A stretch of 64,000 nt of DNA, taken from contig NW_027480463.1 of the NCBI RefSeq assembly GCF_051401765.1, positions 3,224,001-3,288,000 on the forward strand, given 5' to 3'. The notes below the pieces were generated by a model. The model made no database searches. It was not told the origin of the DNA and saw only the letters and a program-made list of their open reading frames with translations. This DNA comes from Calliopsis andreniformis. Lineage: Eukaryota > Arthropoda > Insecta > Hymenoptera > Andrenidae. A program made the translations under genes and the position numbers. This document shows positions 25,901-40,128 of this stretch, piece by piece. Each line of letters starts with the position of its first letter. Position 1 is the first letter of the stretch.

Positions 25901-28900
25901 TCCTCAATCCTCAATCCTGAATACTCAATCCTCAATCCTCAATCGTCAACCTTCAATCCTCAATACTCAATCTTCAATCCTCAATCCTCAACCCTCAATC
26001 GTCAATCCTCATTCTTCAATCCTCAATACCCAATCCTCAATCTTCAATCCTCAATCCTGAATCCTCAATCATCAATCCTCAATCCTCAATCCTGAATCCT
26101 CAGACCTCAACCATCAATACTCAACCCTCAGTCCTCGTACTCAATCCACATCCCTCAATCCTCGATCCTCAACCTTCAATCATCAATATTCAATCTTCAA
26201 TCCTCAATCCTCAATCCTCAATACTCAATACTCAATCCTCAATGTTCTATCCTCAATACGCAATCCTCAATCTTCAATCCTCAATCCTCAGTCCTCAATC
26301 CTCAACCCTCAATCCTCAATCCTCAACCTTAATCTTCAATCCTCAGTACTCAATCTTCAATCCTCAATGCTGAATCCTCAATCCTCAATCCTCAATCTTC
26401 AATCCTCTGTCCTTAGTCCTCAAACCTCAATCCTCAACCCTCAGACCTCATCCTCAATCCTCAATCCTCAATCCTCAATTCTCTATCTTCAATCCTCAAT
26501 ACTCAATCTTCAATCCTCAATGCTCAGTCCTCAAATTTCAATTCTGAATCCTCAATCCGGAACCCTCAATCTTCAGCCCTCAGTCCTCAACAATCAGTTG
26601 TCCATCCTCAATCCTCAATAGAATATACTGAATTCACAGTTTTCAATACTCAATACTCGATCTGCAATCTTCAAATCTCTATCCACAAACATCAATTCTC
26701 ATCATTCAACCCTCAACACTCAGTCCTCAATGTTCAATCCACAATCCTCAATTCTCAATCTTCACACCTCAAACCTCAATCCTCAATCCTCAATGTTCAA
26801 TCCTCAATACCCAATCCTCAGTCTTCAATCCTCAATCCTCAGTCCTCAATCCTCAATCCTCAATCCTCAATCCTCAGTCCTCAAACCTCAATCCTCAATC
26901 CCCAATCCTGAATCCTCAATCTTCAGCCCTCAGTCCTCCACAGTCAGTGGTCCATCCTCAATCCTCAATAGAATATCATGATTTCACAGTTTTCAATACT
27001 CAATACTCAACCTGCAATCTTCAAATCTCTATCCACAAACATCAATACTCATCACTCAACCCTCAAAACTCAGTCCCCAATCCTCAATATTCAAGCCTCA
27101 ATCCTCAATCCTGAATCCACAATCCTCAACCTTCAATCCTCAATACTCAATCTTCAATCCTCAATCCTCAACCCGCAATCCTCAATTCGCAATCCTCAAT
27201 AGTCGATCTTCAATCCTCAATACTCAATATTCACTCCTCAATCCTCAATCCTCAATCCTCCATCCTCATTCTTCAATCCTCAATACCCAATCCTCAATCT
27301 TCAACCCTCAATCCTCAATCCTCAATTCTCAATCCTCAACCCTCAGTCCTCAGTCCTCAAACCTCAATCATCAACCCTCAGCCCTCATCCTCAGTCCTCA
27401 ATCCTCAATCCTCAATTCTCAATCTTCAATCCTCTATACTCAATCTTCAATTCTCAATGCTCAGTCCTCAAATTTCAATTCTGAATCCTCAATCCGGAAC
27501 CCTCATTCTTCAGCCCTCAGACCTCAACAATCAGTTGTCAATCCTCAATCCTCAATAGAATATACTCAATTCACAGTTTTCAATACTCAATACTCAATCT
27601 GCAGTCTTCAAATCTGTATCCACAAACATCAATTCTCATCACTCAACCCTCAACACTCAGTCCTCAATGTTCAATCCTCAATCCTCAATTCTCAATCTTC
27701 AATCCTCAATACTGAACCTTCAATCGTCAATCCTCAATCCTCAGTCCTCAATCCTCAATCCTCAATCTTAATCTTCAATCCTCAGTACTCAATCTTCAAT
27801 CCTCAATCCTCAATCCTCAATCCTCGATCGTCAACCTTCAATCCTCAATACTCAATCTTCAATCCTCAATCGTCAATCCTCAATCCTCAATCCTCAATCC
27901 TCATACTTCAATCCTCAATACCCAATCCTCAATCTTCAACCCTCAATCCTCAATCCTCAATGGTCAATCCTCAATCCTCAGTCCTCAGTCCTCAAACCTC
28001 AATCCTCAACCCTCAGCCCTCATCCTCAATCCTCAATCCTCAATCCTGAATTCTCAATCTTCAATCCTCAATACTCAATCTTCAATCCTCAATGCTCAGT
28101 CCTCAGTCCTCAAACCTCAATCCTCAACCCTCAGCCCTCATCCTCAATCCTCAATCCTCAATCCTCAATCCTCAATCCTCAATCCTCAATCTCAATCTTC
28201 AATCCTCAACACTCAATATTCAATCCTCATTCTTCAATCCTCAATACCCAATCCTCAATCTTCAATCCTCAATCCTCAATCCTCTGTTCGCAATCCTCAA
28301 TCCTCAATCCTCAGACTTCAGGCATCAACACTCAAGCCTCAGTCCTCGTTCTCAATCCACAACCCTCAATCCTCGATCCTCAATCTTCAATCATCAATAT
28401 TCAACCTTCAATCCTCAATCCTCAATCCTCAATACTCAATCCTCAATCCTCAATGTTCTATCCTTAATACGCAATCCTCAATCTTCAATCCTCAAACCTC
28501 AATCCTCAATCCTCAATCCTCAACCCTCAATCTTAATCTTCAATCCTCAATACTCAGTCTGCAATCCTCAATCCTCAATCCTCCATCTTCAACCCTCAAT
28601 CCTCAAGCGTCAATCCTCAGTCCTCACTCCTCAATCCTCATTCTTCAATCTTCAATACCGAATCCTGAATCTTCAATCCTCAATCCTCAATCCTCAATCT
28701 TCATCTTCAATCCTCAGTACTCAATCTTCAATCCTCAATCCACAATCCTCAATCCTCAATCCTCAATCTTCAATACCCAATACTCAATCTTCAATCCTCA
28801 ATCCTCAATCCTCAATCCTCAATCCTCAATCCTCAATCCTCAATCCTCAATCGTCAATCTTCAATCCTCAATACTCAATCTTCAATCCTCAATCCTCAAT

Positions 28901-29211
28901 ACTCAATACTCAATCCTCATTCATCAATCCTCAATACCTAATCCTCAATCTTCAATCCTCAATCCTCAATCCTCAATCCTCAATACTCAATACTCAATCC
29001 TCATTCTTCAATCCTCAGTACCCAATCCTCAATCTTCAACCCTCAATCCTCAGACCACAAACATCAACACTCAACCCTCAGTCCTCGTCCTCAATCCTCA
29101 ACCCCCAATACTCAATCCTCAATCTTCAATTCTCAACCCTCAATCCTCAATCCACAATCCTGAATCCTCAATCCTGAATCCTCAACCTTCAGCCCTCAGT
29201 CCTCAACAATC
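21814..29211. repeat. Large tandem unit of about 7.4 kb, copy 1
   Basis: A unit measured from class D island to class D island, 7398 bp. It contains islands at 22902 (B), 23252 (C), 24068, 24508 (C), 25095, 26596 (B), 26946 (C) and 27533. The phase is arbitrary because the array is continuous. Its 24225-28100 part matches the next unit at a constant offset of 7356 bp over almost 4 kb with only scattered base differences. Confidence 0.88.
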
Positions 29212-32200
29212 AGTTGTCAATCCTCAATCCTCAAGAGAATATCATCAATTCACAGTTTTCAATACTCAATACTCAATCTGCAATCTTCAAATCTCTATCC
29301 ACAATCATCAATTCTCTTCACTCAACCCTCAACACTCAGTCTTCAATCCTCAATACTCAATCCTCAATCCTCAATCCTCATCCTTCAATCCTGAATACCC
29401 AATTCTCAATCTTCAATCCTCAATCCTCAATCCTCAATTCTCAATCCTCAATCCTCAGACCTCAAACAGCAATACTCAACCCTCAGTCCTCGTCCTCAAT
29501 CCGCAACCATCAATCCTCAATCCTCAATATTCAATCATCAATATTCAATCTTCAGTCCTCAATCCTCAATCCTCAATCCTCAATCCTCAATGTTCAATCC
29601 GCAATACCCAATCCTCAATTTTCTATCCGCAATCCTCAATCCTCAATGCTCAATCCTCAATCCTCAATCCTCAATATTCAATCCTCAATACTCAATCTTC
29701 AATCCTCAATCCTCAATCCTCAATCGTCAATCCTCATTCTTCAATCCTCAACACCCAATCCTCAATCTTCAATCCTCAATCCTCAATCCTCAATTCTCAA
29801 TCCTCAATCCTCAATCCTCAGACCTCAAACATCAATACTCAACCCTCAGTCCTCGTCCTCAATCCACAACCCTCAATCCTCGATCCTCAATCTTCAATCA
29901 TCAATATTCAATCTTCAATCCTCAATCCTCAATCCTCAATACTCAATCCTCAATCCTCAATGTTCTATCCTCAATACACAATCCTCAATCTTCAATCCTC
30001 AATCCTCAACCCTCAATCCTCAATCCTCAACCTTAATCTTCAATCCTCAGTACTCAATCTTCAATCCTCAATCCTCAACCCTCAGCCCTCATTCTCAATC
30101 CTCAATCCTCAATCCTCAATTCTCAATCTTCAATCCTCAATACTCAATCTTCAATCCTCAATGCTCAGTTCTCAAATTTCAATTCTGAATCCTCAATCCG
30201 GGACCCTCAATCTTCAGCCCTCAGTCCTCTACAATCAGTTGTCCATCCTCAATCCTCAATAGAATATACTGAATTCACAGCTTTCAATACTCAATACTCG
30301 ATCTGCAATCTTCAAATCTCTATCCGCAAACATCAATTCTCATCATTCAACCCTCAACACTCAGTCCTCAATGTTCAATCCACAATCCTCCATTCTCAAT
30401 CTTCACACCTCAAACCTCAATCCTCAATCCTCAATGTTCAATCCTCAATACCCAATCCTCAGTCTTCAATCCTCAATCCTCAATCCTCAATCCTCAATCC
30501 TCAATCCTCAATCCTCACTCCTCAAACCACAATCCTCAATCCCCAATCCTGAATCCTCAATCTTCAGCCCTCAGTCCTCCACAGTCAGTGGTCCATCCTC
30601 AATCCTCAATAGAATATCATGATCTCACAGTTTTCAATACTCAATACTCATCCTGCAATCTTCAAATCTCTATCCACAAACATCAATTCTCATCACTCAA
30701 CCCTCAACACTCAGTCCTCAATGTTCAATCCTCAATCCTCAATTCTCAATCTTCAATCCTCAATACTGAACCTTCAATCGTCAATCCTCAATCCTCAGTC
30801 CTCAATCCTCAATCCTCAATCTTAATCTTCAATCCTCAGTACTCAATCTTCAATCCTCAATCCTCAATCCTCAATCCTAGATCGTCAACCTTCAATCCTC
30901 AATACTCAATCTTCAATCCTCAATCCTCAATCCTCAATCCTCAATCCTCAATCCTCATTCTTCAATCCTCAATACCCAATCCTCAATCTTCAACCCTCAA
31001 TCCTCAATCCTCAATTCTCAATCCTCAATCCTCAGTCCTCAGTCCTCAAACCTCAATCCTCAACCCTCAGCCCTCATCCTCAATCCTCTATCCTCAATCC
31101 TCAATTCTCAATCTTCAATCCTCAATCCTCAATCCTCAATCCTCAATCCTCATTCTTCAATCCTCAATACCCAATCCACAATCTTCAATCCTCAATCCTC
31201 AATCCTCAATTCTCAATCCTCAATCCTCAGTCCTCAGTCCTCAGTCCTCAAACCTCAATCCTCAACCCTCAGCCCTCATCCTCAATCCTCAATCCTCAAT
31301 CCTCAACCCTCAATCTTCAATCCTCAATACTCAACCTTCAATCCTCAATCCTCAGTCCTCAAACCTCAATTCTGAATCCTCACTCCTGAATCCTCAATCT
31401 GCAGCCCTCAGTCCTCAACATTGAGTTGTCAATCCTCAATCCTCAATAGAATATCCTCAATTCACAGTTTTCAATACCCTATACTCAATCTGCAATCTTC
31501 ATATCTCTATCCAGAAACATAAATTCTCGTCACTCAACCATCAACACTCAGTACTCAATGTTCAATCCTCATCCTCAATTTTGAATCTTCAATGCCCAAT
31601 ACTGAATCTTCAATTCGCAGTCCTCAATCCCCAATCCTCAATCCTCAATCCTCAATCCTCAGCCTTCAATCCTCAATACTCAATCTTCAATTCTCAATCC
31701 GCAATCCTCAATCCTCATTCGTCAATCCTCAATACCCAATCCTCAATCTTCAATCCTCAATCCTCAATTCTCAATTCTCAATCCTCAATCCTCAGTCCTC
31801 AAACCTCAATCCTCAATCCCCAATCCTGAATCCTCAATCTTCAGCCCTCAGTCCTCCACAGTCAGTGGTCCATCCTCAATCCTCAATAGAATATCATGAT
31901 TTCACAGTTTTCAATACTCAATACTCAACCTGCAATCTTCAAATCTCTATCCACAAACATCAATACTCATCACTCAACCCTCAAAACTCAGTCCCCAATC
32001 CTCAATATTCAAGCCTCAATCCTCAATCCTGAATCCACAATCCTCAACCTTCAATCCTCACTACTCAATCTTCAATCCTCAATCCTCAACCCGCAATCCT
32101 CAATTCGCAATCCTCAATAGTCGATCTTCAATCCTCAATACTCAATATTCACTCCTCAATCCTCAATCCTCAATCCTCAATCCTCATTCTTCAATCCTCA

Positions 32201-35200
32201 ATACCCAATCCTCAATCTTCAACCCTCAATCCTCAATCCTCAATTCTCAATCCTCAACCCTCAGTTCTCAGTCCTCAAACCTCAATCATCAACCCTCAGC
32301 CCTCATCCTCAGTCCTCAATCCTCAATCCTCAATTCTCAATCTTCAATCCTCAATACTCAATCTTCAATCCTCAATGCTCAGTCCTCAAATTTCAATTCT
32401 GAATCCTCAATCCGGAACCCTCAATCTTCAGCCCTCAGACCTCAACAATCAGTTGTCAATCCTCAATCCTCAATAGAATATGCTCAATTCACAGTTTTCA
32501 ATACTCAATACTCAATCTGCAATCTTCAAATCTCTATCCACAAACATCAATTCTCATCACTCAACCCTCAACACTCAGTCCTCAACGCTCAATCCTCAAT
32601 CCTCAATTCTCAATCCTCAATCCTCAATCCTCAATCGTCAATCTTCAATCCTCAATACTCAATCCTCAATCCTCAATCCTCAATCCTCAATCCTCAATCG
32701 TCAATCTTCAATCCTCAATACTCAATCTTCAATTCTCAATCCTCAATACTCAATACTCAATCCTCATTCTACAATCCTCAACACCCAATCCTCAATCTTC
32801 AATCCTCAACCTTCAATCATCAATATTCAATCTTCAATCCTCAATCCTCAATCCTCATTACTCAATCCTCAATCCTCAATCCTCAATCTTAATCTTCAAT
32901 CCTCAGTACTCAATCTTCAATCCTCAATCCTCAATCCTCAATCCTCAATCCTCAATCTTCAATCCCCAATACTCAACCTTCAATCCTCAATCCTCGATCC
33001 TCAATCCTCAATCCTCAATCCTCAATCCTCAATCGTCAATCTTCAATCCTCAATACTCAATCTTCAATCCTCAATCCTCAATACTCAATACTCAATCCTC
33101 ATTCTTCAATCCTCAATACCCAATCCTCAATCTTCAATCCTCAATGCTCAATCCTCATTCCTCAATCCTCAATCTTCAATCTTCAATCCTCAATCGTCAA
33201 TCCTCAATCCACAATCCTCAATCTTCAATCCTCAATACCCAGTCTTCAATCCTCAATCCTCAATCCTCAATCCTGAATACTCAATCCTCAATCCTCAATC
33301 GTCAACCTTCAATCCTCAATACTCAATCTTCAATCCTCAATCCTCAACCCTCAATCGTCAATCCTCATTCTTCAATCCTCAATACCCAATCCTCAATCTT
33401 CAATCCTCAATCCTGAATCCTCAATCATCAATCCTCAATCCTCAATCCTGAATCCTCAGACCTCAACCATCAATACTCAACCCTCAGTCCTCGTACTCAA
33501 TCCACAACCCTCAATCCTCGATCCTCAACCTTCAATCATCAATATTCAATCTTCAATCCTCAATCCTCAATCCTCAATACTCAATACTCAATCCTCAATG
33601 TTCTATCCTCAATACGCAATCCTCAATCTTCAATCCTCAATCCTCAGTCCTCAATCCTCAACCCTCAATCCTCAATCCTCAACCTTAATCTTCAATCCTC
33701 AGTACTCAATCTTCAATCCTCAATGCTGAATCCTCAATCCTCAATCCTCAATCTTCAATCCTCTGTCCTTAGTCCTCAAACCTCAATCCTCAACCCTCAG
33801 ACCTCATCCTCAATCCTCAATCCTCAATCCTCAATTCTCTATCTTCAATCCTCAATACTCAATCTTCAATCCTCAATGCTCAGTCCTCAAATGTCAATTC
33901 TGAATCCTCAATCCGGAACCCTCAATCTTCAGCCCTCAGTCCTCAACAATCAGTTGTCCATCCTCAATCCTCAATAGAATATACTGAATTCACAGTTTTC
34001 AATACTCAATACTCGATCTGCAATCTTCAAATCTCTATCCACAAACATCAATTCTCATCATTCAACCCTCAACACTCAGTCCTCAATGTTCAATCCACAA
34101 TCCTCAATTCTCAATCTTCACACCTCAAACCTCAATCCTCAATCCTCAATGTTCAATCCTCAATACCCAATCCTCAGTCTTCAATCCTCAATCCTCAGTC
34201 CTCAATCCTCAATCCTCAATCCTCAATCCTCAGTCCTCAAACCTCAATCCTCAATCCCCAATCCTGAATCCTCAATCTTCAGCCCTCAGTCCTCCACAGT
34301 CAGTGGTCCATCCTCAATCCTCAATAGAATATCATGATTTCACAGTTTTCAATACTCAATACTCAACCTGCAATCTTCAAATCTCTATCCACAAACATCA
34401 ATACTCATCACTCAACCCTCAAAACTCAGTCCCCAATCCTCAATATTCAAGCCTCAATCCTCAATCCTGAATCCACAATCATCAACCTTCAATCCTCAAT
34501 ACTCAATCTTCAATCCTCAATCCTCAACCCGCAATCCTCAATTCGCAATCCTCAATAGTCGATCTTCAATCCTCAATACTCAATATTCACTCCTCAATCC
34601 TCAATCCTCAATCCTCCATCCTCATTCTTCAATCCTCAATACCCAATCCTCAATCTTCAACCCTCAATCCTCAATCCTCAATTCTCAATCCTCAACCCTC
34701 AGTCCTCAGTCCTCAAACCTCAATCATCAACCCTCAGCCCTCATCCTCAGTCCTCAATCCTCAATCCTCAATTCTCAATCTTCAATCCTCAATACTCAAT
34801 CTTCAATTCTCAATGCTCAGTCCTCAAATTTCAATTCTGAATCCTCAATCCGGAACCCTCATTCTTCAGCCCTCAGACCTCAACAATCAGTTGTCAATCC
34901 TCAATCCTCAATAGAATATACTCAATTCACAGTTTTCAATACTCAATACTCAATCTGCAGTCTTCAAATCTGTATCCACAAACATCAATTCTCATCACTC
35001 AACCCTCAACACTCAGTCCTCAATGTTCAATCCTCAATCCTCAATTCTCAATCTTCAATCCTCAATACTGAACCTTCAATCGTCAATCCTCAATCCTCAT
35101 TCCTCAATCCTCAATCCTCAATCTTAATCTTCAATCCTCAGTACTCAATCTTCAATCCTCAATCCTCAATCCTCAATCCTCGATCGTCAACCTTCAATCC

Positions 35201-36574
35201 TCAATACTCAATCTTCAATCCTCAATCGTCAATCCTCAATCCTCAATCCTCAATCCTCATACTTCAATCCTCAATACCCAATCCTCAATCTTCAACCCTC
35301 AATCCTCAATCCTCAATGGTCAATCCTCAATCCTCAGTCCTCAGTCCTCAAACCTCAATCCTCAACCCTCAGCCCTCATCCTCAATCCTCAATCCTCAAT
35401 CCTGAATTCTCAATCTTCAATCCTCAATACTCAATCTTCAATCCTCAATGCTCAGTCCTCAGTCCTCAAACCTCAATCCTCAACCCTCAGCCCTCATCCT
35501 CAATCCTCAATCCTCAATCCTCAATCCTCAATCCTCAATCCTCAATCTCAATCTTCAATCCTCAACACTCAATATTCAATCCTCATTCTTCAATCCTCAA
35601 TACCCAATCCTCAATCTTCAATCCTCAATCCTCAATCCTCTGTTCGCAATCCTCAATCCTCAATCCTCAGACTTCAGGCATCAACACTCAAGCCTCAGTC
35701 CTCGTTCTCAATCCACAACCCTCAATCCTCGATCCTCAATCTTCAATCATCAATATTCAACCTTCAATCCTCAATCCTCAATCCTCAATACTCAATCCTC
35801 AATCCTCAATGTTCTATCCTTAATACGCAATCCTCAACCTTCAATCCTCAAACCTCAATCCTCAATCCTCAATCCTCAACCCTCAATCTTAATCTTCAAT
35901 CCTCAATACTCAGTCTGCAATCCTCAATCCTCAATCCTCCATCTTCAACCCTCAATCCTCAAGCGTCAATCCTCAGTCCTCACTCCTCAATCCTCATTCT
36001 TCAATCTTCAATACCGAATCCTGAATCTTCAATCCTCAATCCTCAATCCTCAATCCTCAATCCTCAATCTTCATCTTCAATCCTCAGTACTCAATCTTCA
36101 ATCCTCAATCCACAATCCTCAATCCTCAATCCTCAATCTTCAATACCCAATACTCAATCTTCAATCCTCAATCCTCAATCCTCAATCCTCAATCCTCAAT
36201 CCTCAATCCTCAATCGTCAATCTTCAATCCTCAATACTCAATCTTCAATCCTCAATCCTCAATACTCAATACTCAATCCTCATTCATCAATCCTCAATAC
36301 CTAATCCTCAATCTTCAATCCTCAATCCTCAATCCTCAATCCTCAATACTCAATACTCAATCCTCATTCTTCAATCCTCAGTACCCAATCCTCAGTCTTC
36401 AACCCTCAATCCTCAGACCACAAACATCAACACTCAACCCTCAGTCCTCGTCCTCAATCCTCAACCCCCAATACTCAATCCTCAATCTTCAATTCTCAAT
36501 CCTCAATCCTCAATCCACAATCCTGAATCCTCAATCCTGAATCCTCAACCTTCAGCCCTCAGTCCTCAACAATC
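29212..36574. repeat. Large tandem unit of about 7.4 kb, copy 2
   Basis: 7363 bp from class D island to class D island. It repeats the order of copy 1: 30237 (B), 30587 (C), 31424, 31864 (C), 32451, 33952 (B), 34302 (C), 34889. Relative to copy 1 it lacks 63 bp (nine heptamers) near 30070 and has 21 bp (three heptamers) extra between about 30820 and 31580, both whole-heptamer changes. Confidence 0.88.
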
Positions 36575-39500
36575 AGTTGTCAATCCTCAATCCTCAAGAG
36601 AATATCATCAATTCACAGTTTTCAATACTCAATACTCAATCTGCAATCTTCAAATCTCTATCCACAAACATCAATTCTCTTCACTCAACCCTCAACACTC
36701 AGTCTTCAATCCTCAATACTCAATCCTCAATCCTCAATCCTCATCCTTCAATCCTGAATACCCAATTCTCAATCTTCAATCCTCAATCCTCAATCCTCAA
36801 TTCTCAATCCTCAATCCTCAGACCTCAAACATCAATACTCAACCCTCAGTCCTCGTCCTCAATCCACAACCCTCAATCCTCGATCCTCAATCTTCAATCA
36901 TCAATATTCAATCTTCAATCCTCAATCCTCAATCCTCAATACTCAATCCTCAATCCTCAATGTTCTATCCTCAATACGCAATCCTCAATCTTCAATCCTC
37001 AATCCTCAACCCTCAATCCTCCATCCTCAACCTTAATCTTCAATCCTCAGTACTCAATCTTCAATCCTCAATGCTGAATCCTCAATCCTCAATCCTCAAT
37101 CTTCAATCCTCTGTCCTTAGTCCTCAAACCTCAATCCTCAACCCTCAGCCCACATCCTCAATCCTCAATACCCAATCCTCAATCTTCAATCCTCAATCCT
37201 CAATTCTCAATTCTCAATCGTCAATCCTCAGTCCTCAAACCTCAATCCTGAATCCCCAATCCTGAATCCTCAATCTTCAGCCCTCAGTCCTCCACAGTCA
37301 GTGGTCCATCCTCAATCCTCAATAGAATATCATGATTTCACAGTTTTCAATACTCAATACTCAACCTGCAATCTTCAAATCTCTATCCACAAACATCAAT
37401 ACTCATCACTCAACCCTCAAAACTCAGTCCCCAATCCTCAATATTCAAGCCTCAATCCTCAATCCTGAATCCACAACCCTCAACCTTCAATCCTCACTAC
37501 TCAATCTTCAATCCTCAATCCTCAACCCGCAATCCTCAATTCGCAATCCTCAATAGTCGATCTTCAATCCTCAATACTCAATATTCACTCCTCAATCCTC
37601 AATCCTCAATCCTCAATCCTCATTCTTCAATCCTCAATACCCAATCCTCAATCTTCAACCCTCAATCCTCAATCCTCAATTCTCAATCCTCAACCCTCAG
37701 TCCTCAGTCCTCAAACCTCAATCATCAACCCTCAGCCCTCATCCTCAGTCCTCAATCCTCAATCCTCAATTCTCAATCTTCAATCCTCAGTACTCAATCT
37801 TCAATCCTCAATGCTCAGTCCTGAAATTTCAATTCTGAATCCTCAATCCGGAACCCTCAATCTTCAGCCCTCAGACCTCAACAATCAGTTGTCAATCCTC
37901 AATCCTCAATAGAATATGCTCAATTCACAGTTTTCAATACTCAATACTCAATCTGCAATCTTCAAATCTCTATCCACAAACATCAATTCTCATCACTCAA
38001 CCCTCAACACTCAGTCCTCAACGCTCAATCCTCAATCCTCAATTCTCAATCCTCAATCCTCAGTCCTCAATCGTCAATCTTCAATCCTCAATACTCAATC
38101 TTCAATCCTCAATCCTCAATACTCAATCTTCAATCCTCAATCCTCAATACTCAATCCTCATTCTACAATCCTCAACACCCAATCCTCAATCTTCAATCCT
38201 CAACCTTCAATCATCAATATTCAATCTTCAATCCTCAATCCTCAATCCTCAATACTCAATCCTCAATCCTCAATCCTCAATCTTAATCTTCAATCCTCAG
38301 TACTCAATCTTCAATCCTCAATCCTCAATCCTCAATCCTCAATCCTCAATCTTCAATCCCCAATACTCAACCTTCAATCCTCAATCCTCGATCCTCAATC
38401 CTCAATCCTCAAAACTCAATCCTCAATCGTCAATCTTCAATCCTCAATACTCAATCTTAAATCCTCAATCCTCAATACTCAATACTCAATCCTCATTCTT
38501 CAATCCTCAATACCCAATCCTCAATCTTCAATCCTCAATGCTCAATCCTCAATCCTCAATCCTCAATCTTCAATCTTCAATCCTCAATCGTCAATCCTCA
38601 ATCCACAATCCTCAATCTTCAATCCTCAATACTCAGTCTTCAATCCTCAATCCTCAATCCTCAATCCTGAATCCTCAATCCTCAATCCTCAATCGTCAAC
38701 CTTCAATCCTCAATACTCAATCTTCAATCCTCAATCCTCAACCCTCAATCGTCAATCCTCATTCTTCAATCCTCAATACCCAATCCTCAATCTTCAATCC
38801 TCAATCCTGAATCCTCAATCATCAATCCTCAATCCTCAATCCTCAATCCTCAGACCTCAACCATCAATACTCAACCCTCAGTCCTCGTACTCAATCCACA
38901 ACCCTCAATCCTCGATCCTCAACCTTCAATCATCAATATTCAATCTTCAATCCTCAATCCTCAATCCTCAATACTCAATACTCAATCCTCAATGTTCTAT
39001 CCTCAATACGCAATCCTCAATCTTCAATCCTCAATCCTCAGTCCTCAATCCTCAACCCTCAATCCTCAATCCTCAACCTTAATCTTCAATCCTCAGTACT
39101 CAATCTTCAATCCTCAATCCTCAGTACTCAATCTTCAATCCTCAATGCTGAATCCTCAATCCTCAATCCTCAATCTTCAATCCTCTGTCCTTAGTCCTCA
39201 AACCTCAATCCTCAACCCTCAGACCTCATCCTCAATCCTCAATCCTCAATCCTCAATTCTCAATCTTCAATCCTCAATACTCAATCTTCAATCCTCAATA
39301 CTCAGTCCTCAAATTTCAATTCTGAATCCTCAATCCGGAACCCTCAATCTTCAGCCCTCAGTCCTCAACAATCAGTTGTCCATCCTCAATCCTCAATAGA
39401 ATATACTGAATTCACAGTTTTCAATACTCAATACTCGATCTGCAATCTTCAAATCTCTATCCACAAACATCAATTCTCATCATTCAACCCTCAACACTCA

Positions 39501-40128
39501 GTCCTCAATGTTCAATCCACAATCCTCAATTCTCAATCTTCACACCTCAAACCTCAATCCTCAATCCTCAATGTTCAATCCTCAATACCCAATCCTCAGT
39601 CTTCAATCCTCAATCCTCAGTCCTCAATCCTCAATCCTCAATCCTCAATCCTCAGTCCTCAAACCTCAATCCTCAATCCCCAATCCTGAATCCTCAATCT
39701 TCAGCCCTCAGTCCTCCACAGTCTGTGGTCCATCCTCAATCCTCAATAGAATATCATGATTTCACAGTCTTCAATACTCAATACTCAACCTGCAATCTTC
39801 AAATCTCTATCCACAAACATCAATACTCATCACTCAACCCTCAAAACTCAGTCCCCAATCCTCAATATTCAAGCCTCAATCCTCAATCCTGAATCCACAA
39901 TCCTCAACCTTCAATCCTCAATACTCAATCTTCAATCCTCAATCCTCAACCCGCAATCCTCAATTCGCAATTCTCAATAGTCGATCTTCAATCCTCAATA
40001 CTCAATATTCACTCCTCAATCCTCAATCCTCAATCCTCCATCCTCATTCTTCAATCCTCAATACCCAATCCTCAATCTTCAACCCTCAATCCTCAATCCT
40101 CAATTCTCAAACCTCAACCCTCAGTCCT
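36575..40128. repeat. Large tandem unit, copy 3, shortened by deletions
   Basis: It starts as copy 2 does (offset 7363) but lacks 363 bp at 36818, then switches near 37156 to sequence matching 31720 onward, a further loss of about 1.6 kb. From 37332 to 39980 it follows 31896-34558 with offsets 5436, 5394 and 5422 bp, which differ by 42 and 28 bp (multiples of seven). It ends at an out-of-register join near 40128. Islands: 37300 (C), 37887, 39374 (B), 39724 (C). Confidence 0.85.
39716..39728. other. Perfect interrupted palindrome in a class C island
   Basis: CCACAG-T-CTGTGG, six paired bases each side of a single T. The same sequence is at 41915-41927. It differs by one base (A to T) from the usual class C core CCACAGTCAGTGG. 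It could form a small hairpin or be a symmetric protein-binding site, but no function is known and only two copies exist here. Confidence 0.85.
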
